From NCBI RefSeq assembly GCF_001611555.1, contig NZ_LSGP01000017.1, positions 620,001-684,000 of the forward strand: a DNA stretch of 64,000 nucleotides, written 5' to 3'. Source of the stretch: Anaerosporomusa subterranea (lineage in GTDB: Bacteria; Bacillota; Negativicutes; Sporomusales; Acetonemataceae). Positions 59,031 through 64,000 of the stretch are shown one piece after another (the stretch's first letter is position 1; each line of letters starts with the position of its first letter). Below the pieces are notes generated by a model. It had not been told where the DNA came from. It was given only the letters and a program-made list of their open reading frames with translations, and searched no databases. Both the position numbers and the translations under genes were made by a program.

Positions 59031-59813
59031 ATGAAAGTTGTAATTCTCGCTGGAGGTTTTGGTACACGCATCAGTGAAGAAAGCCATCTGAAACCAAAGC
59101 CGATGATTGAAATTGGTGATTCTCCCATTTTGTGGCATATCTTAAAGAGCTACAGCTACTTTGGCTTCAATGATTTTATCATTTGCTGCGGTTATAAAGG
59201 CTATGCGATCAAAGAATATTTTGCAGATTACTATTTACACCGCTCCGATATCACATTTGATTTTTCCAATAACAATGAAATGACTGTTCATAGCAATGTT
59301 GCGGAACCTTGGCGTGTTACGGTTGTGGATACAGGACTAGAAGCACAGACAGGTGCAAGGATCAAACGAATTCAGAAATATGTAGGCAATGAAGCTTTTA
59401 TGATGACTTATGGAGATGGCGTTTCTGACGTTAATATTAATAGCCTTCTCAGTTTTCACAGAAGTCACGGGAAGCTTGCGACATTGACCGCAATACAGCC
59501 AGGAGGACGGTTTGGTGTTCTGGATATTGATGAGCACCAGACCATTAATCGGTTTGCCGAGAAGGCAAAGGAGGACGGCGGTTGGATTAACGCCGGGTTT
59601 ATGGTGTTGGAGCCGCAAGTGTTTAATTTTCTGGATGATTCGGAGAGTCTGATATTTGAGCGTGAACCATTGGAAAGGTTGGCTGCAGACGGTAATTTGG
59701 CTGCGTACAAACATAGCGGATTCTGGCAATGCTTGGATACGCTCAGAGATAAAGGCCGGTTGGAAACCATGTGGAATTCCGGCAATGCGCCGTGGAAAGT
59801 TTGGGAAGGATAA
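59031..59813 (+). CDS. rfbF: Glucose-1-phosphate cytidylyltransferase
   Basis: Makes CDP-glucose from glucose-1-phosphate and CTP, the entry to CDP-deoxy sugars. Its 260 residues show the nucleotide loop LAGGFGTRISEESHLKPKPM, GDSPILWHILKSY, MMTYGDGVSDVNI and WINAGFMVLEPQVF, as in RfbF. ATG 59031 follows ggaggt (59019-59024). The usual partner, CDP-glucose 4,6-dehydratase (rfbG), is not next to it; a glycosyltransferase and radical SAM genes are. It may thus supply CDP-glucose itself, or a precursor for modification by those enzymes. Confidence 0.93.
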   Translation: MKVVILAGGFGTRISEESHLKPKPMIEIGDSPILWHILKSYSYFGFNDFIICCGYKGYAIKEYFADYYLHRSDITFDFSNNNEMTVHSNVAEPWRVTVVDTGLEAQTGARIKRIQKYVGNEAFMMTYGDGVSDVNINSLLSFHRSHGKLATLTAIQPGGRFGVLDIDEHQTINRFAEKAKEDGGWINAGFMVLEPQVFNFLDDSESLIFEREPLERLAADGNLAAYKHSGFWQCLDTLRDKGRLETMWNSGNAPWKVWEG

Positions 59814-59888
59814 CAGTTGACAAAATCCGCTTCGCCAACGGATGTAGCTACAACGATATTTAACCCCGTAGAAAGTGTGGGAGACTTG

Positions 59889-60824
59889 ATGATCTCAGTC
59901 ATTATGCTGACCTATAACCGTGAGAATCTCGTCGGACGGGCGATTGAGAGCATACTCAATCAGACATTTCGCGACTTCGAGTTCATTATGGTGGACAACG
60001 GCTCGACTGACCGCTCCGGTGCGATTGCCGACGAATACGCCGCGAAGGATTCCCGCATCCGCGTCCTTCACTGCCGGTGCGGCAACATCGGCTCCGGACG
60101 CAACGCGGGACTTGATGCGGCACAAGGCGATTACATCGCTTTTGTTGATGACGACGATACCTGTGAGCCGGATTTTCTGGAATTTTTGTACAAGCTGGCG
60201 GTGGAAAACAACGCGGCGGTTTCTATCTGCGGAACTTTAAGCAACAGTTCCGATCAACGTGCTTCTACAGATATAGTGGAGCAAATGACTGTAATGAATA
60301 CGCAACAAGCCATTATTACATTGATGTGGAGGAAACTTTATAACACTGGATTTCCCACCAAACTCATAGATAGCTCTCTGTTTCGAAATATCCGCTTTGC
60401 TGAAACGGGAAAATATGATGATATTTCTCTTATGTATAAGGTTCTAGCCGGAGCGAAAACTGTTGCTTACCATGGTATGCCTAAGTATCATGTCTATCGC
60501 CACGCCGGGAATAACTCATCAGTCACTACAAAGGACAACCTGATTACTGCGGAATATTTGGATGCGTATCGCAAGGCGTATCGAGAGCGTACACACTGGT
60601 TAGGTGCGCGTTTTCCCAATCAATCGGATTATTGGTGGTATTTTTACTGGTCTTTCCAGATTTCAATGGTAAATAAAATTGTTACAAACAAAATCAAGAA
60701 TTGTGAGATTCATTTGGCAGAAATACGCAGCGAGCTTGCAGAAAATCGTAGTAGATTTTTAAACAGTTCACATATATTAGATTTTGAAAAGAAATGGATG
60801 GAAATATATGTTAAGGCTAGGTAA
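59889..60824 (+). CDS. Family 2 glycosyltransferase
   Basis: A 311-residue GT-A enzyme: ISVIMLTYNRENLVGRAIESILNQTF, DNGSTDRSGAIADEYA, and the metal motif VDDDDTCEPDF. The C-terminal ~120 residues are helical and aromatic-rich (DYWWYFYWSFQIS). ATG 59889 is preferred, with gggag (59879-59883) before it. TTG 59817, four bases after rfbF, would add 24 residues (TKSASPTDVATT..) that look non-conserved. The first ~350 bases are GC-rich, the rest markedly AT-rich, suggesting a mosaic. Its end overlaps the first radical SAM gene. Confidence 0.87.
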   Translation: MISVIMLTYNRENLVGRAIESILNQTFRDFEFIMVDNGSTDRSGAIADEYAAKDSRIRVLHCRCGNIGSGRNAGLDAAQGDYIAFVDDDDTCEPDFLEFLYKLAVENNAAVSICGTLSNSSDQRASTDIVEQMTVMNTQQAIITLMWRKLYNTGFPTKLIDSSLFRNIRFAETGKYDDISLMYKVLAGAKTVAYHGMPKYHVYRHAGNNSSVTTKDNLITAEYLDAYRKAYRERTHWLGARFPNQSDYWWYFYWSFQISMVNKIVTNKIKNCEIHLAEIRSELAENRSRFLNSSHILDFEKKWMEIYVKAR

Positions 60825-61617
60825 GTTTTCTCTGATTATTGTTACCCGGTGTAATTTAAGATGCAGGCTGTGTTGCGAGTACGTGCCGCAGAACAAGGCT
60901 TTTCCTGATATGACAGTCGAAGAAGCAAACAAAATATTATCAGCAGCTTTTGCTGTAGTGGACAGAATAGGAACTTTGCACCTTACAGGCGGGGGTGAGC
61001 CCTTTCTGCATCCACAGCTTGCCGGGCTGGTAGAGACAGCTATGGAATATAAAGATCGTTTTGACCGATTAATGCTATTTACCAATAGCACCATTCCGGT
61101 TTCCAATGAGTTATTGGATGTAATTAAGCGTTACAAAGAGAAGATTCTTGTACAAACGTCATTGTACAATGTCAGACCCGATCAGGAAGAAGCGACATTG
61201 AAGCTGTTAACCGAAAACAAAGTGACCTGCAAGGTGGAGAAATATTATGGTGACGATCAGTCTTTTGGGGGCTGGGTGGATTTTGGCGGATGGGAACCTT
61301 ACCGCAGATCAGCAGCAGAATTGGAAAAGGTGTTTCGTACGTGTTCGGTAACAAGGGTACTTCAGGGGAATTGGCGCACTCGAGACGGAAAAGTGCATTG
61401 GTGCACACGTTCCCAGCGCGGTATGGAATTGGGACGCTTGCCAAACAACGCTGATGATTATGTGGATTTGCTGGATCCTTTTGAAAGCCGTGAAACAAAA
61501 CGTGCGAAATTTTTAAAAATCGGCAATGCGAAATACATATCCGCCTGCGAATATTGCAGCGGCGATGCCGGTACGCTGGAGCTCACCAAACGCTATCCGG
61601 CTGCCGAACAACTTTGA
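60808..61617 (+). CDS. Radical SAM protein 1 of four tandem paralogues
   Basis: A 269-residue radical SAM enzyme. The 4Fe-4S motif is CNLRCRLC (Cys15, Cys19, Cys22), followed by the SAM-binding LTGGGEP. The late part has WCTRS and ACEYCSG, cysteines able to bind a further cluster in the manner of SPASM-type domains. It shares with the next three genes the stretch GGWVDFGG and the C-terminal 'ACEYC..RYPAAEQL'. It is the most divergent of the four. ATG 60808 overlaps the glycosyltransferase gene by 17 bases, implying coupled translation. The substrate is unknown; a sugar on a nucleotide, lipid or protein is plausible from context. Confidence 0.8.
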   Translation: MLRLGKFSLIIVTRCNLRCRLCCEYVPQNKAFPDMTVEEANKILSAAFAVVDRIGTLHLTGGGEPFLHPQLAGLVETAMEYKDRFDRLMLFTNSTIPVSNELLDVIKRYKEKILVQTSLYNVRPDQEEATLKLLTENKVTCKVEKYYGDDQSFGGWVDFGGWEPYRRSAAELEKVFRTCSVTRVLQGNWRTRDGKVHWCTRSQRGMELGRLPNNADDYVDLLDPFESRETKRAKFLKIGNAKYISACEYCSGDAGTLELTKRYPAAEQL

Positions 61618-61632
61618 GAGGAGGTCGCAGCT

Positions 61633-62463
61633 ATGCCAGAAAGGCTGACGGCTAAAATATTTGATTTTTATATTACAACAAAATGTACGATGAACTGCGA
61701 GCTTTGCGCAGCGGCTGTTCCTTACAATCCAAGACCGTGCCATACACTGAAAGAAAACGCTTTTCGGGAAATAAAAGAATTTTTTAGAATTTGGGATTTT
61801 ACTGAACGAGTAGAGTTTATCGGCGGGGAGCCTTTAATGCATCCTCAAATACTGGAAATCATCGAGGAAACGCTGAAGTATCGCAATCAATTTGAACGGC
61901 TGAGAATTACCACCAACGCTACCATTGTGCCGCAAGATGAGTTGTTGGAGCTTGCACGCAGTTGCGGTAAATATTTTGACTTTATTGTAGATGATTATGG
62001 CGAGCACTCCAAGAATCTGCAGCCACTTGTCGAAAAACTTGAGCAATATGGAATCCCTTATCGGGTGGATGTATATCATGGGGAAAATCAGCGCTACGAT
62101 GGGTGGATACACTTTGGCGATTATGAGGATTATGGATATTCGACGAAAGAGGTAGAGCGCATATTTCAGCGATGCATCGCTCCTAAAAATGCATTTACCT
62201 GTGTAAATGCCGGAAAAGCATTTTCGTGTGTTTATGCGATGTCACTTTTTTTGGCGAAGGGTATTCTGCCTGAAAAAGGAGAGTATATTGATTTGCTGGA
62301 CGATACAGTATCTCTGGCAGAAAAACGCGAAATCGGGACAGGCTTTTGCACCAAGCCGATTAAGGCATGCCATTATTGCAAAGGATTTGACAGCGAGAAC
62401 AGTGAACGTTATCCTGCCGCCAAACAGTTGCTCAGAAAAAGGGGAGACCTTGCTGGAGTATAA
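61633..62463 (+). CDS. Radical SAM protein 2 of four tandem paralogues
   Basis: A 276-residue product. Cluster motif CTMNCELC (Cys18, Cys22, Cys25), GGEPLMHPQIL, a middle DDYGEHSKNLQPLVEKL, then VYHGENQRYDGWIHFGDYEDYGYS, and the C-terminal HYCKGFDSENSERYPAAKQ. The segment with YHGENQ..GWI(D/H)FGD is nearly the same in copies 3 and 4. Preceded by gagaggagg (61616-61624). It starts 15 bases after copy 1, in the same operon. The function is unknown. Confidence 0.8.
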   Translation: MPERLTAKIFDFYITTKCTMNCELCAAAVPYNPRPCHTLKENAFREIKEFFRIWDFTERVEFIGGEPLMHPQILEIIEETLKYRNQFERLRITTNATIVPQDELLELARSCGKYFDFIVDDYGEHSKNLQPLVEKLEQYGIPYRVDVYHGENQRYDGWIHFGDYEDYGYSTKEVERIFQRCIAPKNAFTCVNAGKAFSCVYAMSLFLAKGILPEKGEYIDLLDDTVSLAEKREIGTGFCTKPIKACHYCKGFDSENSERYPAAKQLLRKRGDLAGV

Positions 62464-62465
62464 GG

Positions 62466-62543
62466 ATGATTCGCAGGTGTTGGAGGCTATCATCAGGAGG
62501 CTATCATCAAAGAAGCAAATCCGGACTATCATGTTGTGCATAA
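62466..62543 (+). CDS. Possible 25-residue Cys-containing mini-ORF between radical SAM genes
   Basis: MIRRCWRLSSGGYHQRSKSG then LSCCA, with ggag about eight bases upstream, two bases after the previous stop. Its length, three cysteines and position recall precursor peptides of radical SAM enzymes, but the codons come from a 14-base tandem duplication (ggaggctatcatca twice, 62482-62509). Chance is a real alternative. Confidence 0.15.
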   Translation: MIRRCWRLSSGGYHQRSKSGLSCCA

Positions 62544-62623
62544 GTGAAAAAAACTGTTTGCATCGGTCTAATCAATTGCGTTTTTCCTTGCAAAATGAGT
62601 GGTCAAATAGTTGGAGGTAAATT

Positions 62624-63430
62624 ATGGCTTTCAGTACAAAAATGGTTACGGTTTTTACAACGACACATTGTACATTGAATTGCAAGTATTGTGGGTCTGC
62701 TATGCCGAAATTCAGGGAGGCCGGTATTACATATGTTGCCGATGTACAGCAGGTTAAGAATTGTATTGACGAACTGTTCAAAATTTATGATTACATAGAT
62801 CATCTTGATTTTACTGGTGGAGAACCCTTACTGTGGAGTGGTCTGGCAGAGAGTCTGACTCATGCGTCGCAATACCGGGATAAATTCGGATTTTTGCGTG
62901 TGTTGACTAACGGTACACTACTCCCATCCCAAGAAATGTTGTCTGCTATCGCTCCGATTCATTCGCAATTTGATTTTTTTATCGATAATTACGGTGCATT
63001 ATCTCAAAAAGTAACAGAGTTAAAGTCTATCTTGAATGAGAACGGCATTTCCTATCGTGAAACAGTGTACGTGGGAGAAAATCAGGATTTTGGCGGCTGG
63101 ATTGATTTTGGTGACTTAAACTATAATGGTTATTCTGATCAAGAGTTAAAGCAAGTATATGGCAGTTGCCTTCAGGCTCATCATATGTGCCTTACTATTT
63201 TTGACGGGCATCTGTACAACTGTACGATAGCTCCTGTGGGAATGGCTTTAGGAAAAATTCCTAAGGATGACCAAAATGAAACAGTGCCTTTGTTAGATCA
63301 AAGTGTTACGTTAGAGGAAAAGCGAAGAATTGCACACCAATTTGGGAAGTATATATTGAAGGCTTGTCAGTATTGCAACGGGTTTGACAATAAAAATGCA
63401 GCCCGATTTCCGGCGGCAGAACAGGCATGA
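62624..63430 (+). CDS. Radical SAM protein 3 of four tandem paralogues
   Basis: A 268-residue product with CTLNCKYC (Cys16, Cys20, Cys23), FTGGEPLLWSGL, DNYGALSQKVTELKSIL, VYVGENQDFGGWIDFGDLNYNGYS and the C-terminal ACQYCNGFDNKNAARFPAAEQ. ATG 62624 follows ttggagg (62609-62615). A 160-base gap holding a 14-base tandem duplication separates it from copy 2. Confidence 0.8.
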   Translation: MAFSTKMVTVFTTTHCTLNCKYCGSAMPKFREAGITYVADVQQVKNCIDELFKIYDYIDHLDFTGGEPLLWSGLAESLTHASQYRDKFGFLRVLTNGTLLPSQEMLSAIAPIHSQFDFFIDNYGALSQKVTELKSILNENGISYRETVYVGENQDFGGWIDFGDLNYNGYSDQELKQVYGSCLQAHHMCLTIFDGHLYNCTIAPVGMALGKIPKDDQNETVPLLDQSVTLEEKRRIAHQFGKYILKACQYCNGFDNKNAARFPAAEQA

Positions 63431-63480
63431 ATCGACAATTGAGAGTATCAGAGCCAAAAAAGCATTCATAACAGAGGGTG

Positions 63481-64000
63481 ATGAGATTGGTCGTCAGTAC
63501 CAAAGTGATAGCGGTGATTGTAACTACAAAATGCACCTTGCGATGCAAGAAATGCGTTTTGGGCATTCCTTATTTCAAAGAACAAAAACATGATACTCTT
63601 GAAAATATCATTTCGGAGATTGGCTCCATTTTTCAGATCTATGATTTTGTGGAGCGGGTCGATATCAGCGGTGGGGAAGCGCTGTTGCATCCTGATATCA
63701 CACAAATCATTGATTATACCGCAAAATTTAAAGAGCAGTTTGGTTCTCTGCGAATTATTTCTAACGGAACCATACTGCCTGGAGCCGAATTGTTGAGCCT
63801 CATGCAACGGCATGGTGAGCAATACGGTTTTTTACTGGATGATTACGGACACCTTTCCCCTAAAATTGTCCGTACCCAGGAATTGCTCAAAGAATGTTCT
63901 ATACCTTACAAGGTGAATATCTATCATGGTGAGAACCAATACTGTGACGGCTGGATTGACTTTGGCGATTTTAAATATCGTGGTTATTCTGATGAACAAA
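63481..64000 (+). CDS. Radical SAM protein 4 of four tandem paralogues (3' partial)
   Basis: The frame is open to the window end, so the C-terminal third, including the expected ACxYC motif, is missing. Visible are CTLRCKKC (Cys18, Cys22, Cys25), VDISGGEALLHPDIT, DDYGHLSPKIV and IYHGENQYCDGWIDFGDFKYRGYSDE, closely matching copies 2 and 3. The SAM loop reads GGEA and not GGEP. The start is ATG 63481, very near gaggg (63474-63478). TTG 63487 gives better spacing and is a real alternative. It follows copy 3 by 50 bases. Confidence 0.75.
   Translation, partial: MRLVVSTKVIAVIVTTKCTLRCKKCVLGIPYFKEQKHDTLENIISEIGSIFQIYDFVERVDISGGEALLHPDITQIIDYTAKFKEQFGSLRIISNGTILPGAELLSLMQRHGEQYGFLLDDYGHLSPKIVRTQELLKECSIPYKVNIYHGENQYCDGWIDFGDFKYRGYSDEQ

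Noticed and set aside
62207-62620. 137-codon frame overlapping radical SAM gene 2 in another frame
   Set aside because: Most of it is a shadow of the radical SAM gene. The part past 62463 has no recognisable domain.

Overview
The window looks like chromosome of a diderm, flagellated Firmicute, most likely a Negativicute of the Sporomusa type. The evidence is an outer-membrane porin with an N-terminal SLH domain, a secretin, an RND pump, clostridial-style RecD2, YvrJ and FliW/CsrA genes, and strong AGGAGG ribosome sites. This placement is inferred from gene content; there is no 16S gene or other marker here.

Layout. 1-6 kb: sugar-nucleotide and hexose-phosphate genes (partial manC, phosphomannomutase, galU, pgi), separated by long inverted 'accgcagagtacgcagag' repeats. 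6-12.3 kb: a GT-B glycosyltransferase, a zinc-ribbon protein, a PilP/GspC-like protein with a short secretin, an orphan NarL-type regulator and a membrane-anchored hypothetical. 12.3-16.7 kb: a hypothetical, an encapsulin nanocompartment with its encapsulated ferritin, and an ABC-F protein. 16.9-32.9 kb: a catabolic island. A sigma54-dependent activator with its own sigma54 promoter precedes a second sigma54 promoter and then a carnitine-dehydrogenase-like enzyme, GntP permease, ketopantoate-reductase-like enzyme, beta-keto acid cleavage enzyme (BKACE), two kinds of CoA-transferase, an SLH porin, a soluble chemotaxis-type transducer, enoyl-CoA hydratase, FadN-type dehydrogenase and thiolase. 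Together these can import a hydroxy acid, oxidise it to a beta-keto acid, cleave it with acetyl-CoA to acetoacetate plus an acyl-CoA, and send both to acetyl-CoA. 33-37.5 kb: an RND efflux pair. 38-39.5 kb: a sigma factor with DUF1659, DUF2922 and YvrJ small proteins. 39.8-48.7 kb: two HD-GYP proteins, an amidohydrolase, recD2-comF and small hypotheticals. 49-55.8 kb: late flagellar genes (yvyF, flgM, flgN, flgK, flgL, DUF6470, fliW, csrA, flagellin). 55.9-64 kb: an AT-richer glycan island with two glycosyltransferase-TPR proteins, glucose-1-phosphate cytidylyltransferase, another glycosyltransferase and four tandem radical SAM genes, the last cut by the window end.

Two things stand out. First, at least 13 copies of a nested-hairpin repeat, here called VSE (variable-stem element), lie mostly just behind stop codons. 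Each has conserved feet and cap, but its outer and inner stems differ from copy to copy while staying self-complementary. Second, the four divergent tandem radical SAM genes beside the flagellin and glycosyltransferase genes look like an undescribed modification system.

Other notable features are a probable ATT start codon on a CoA-transferase, paired palindromes that may be binding sites for the sigma54 activator, two CsrA-type sites in the flagellin leader, and two very small membrane-protein genes. No tRNA, rRNA, transposase gene or CRISPR array was seen.
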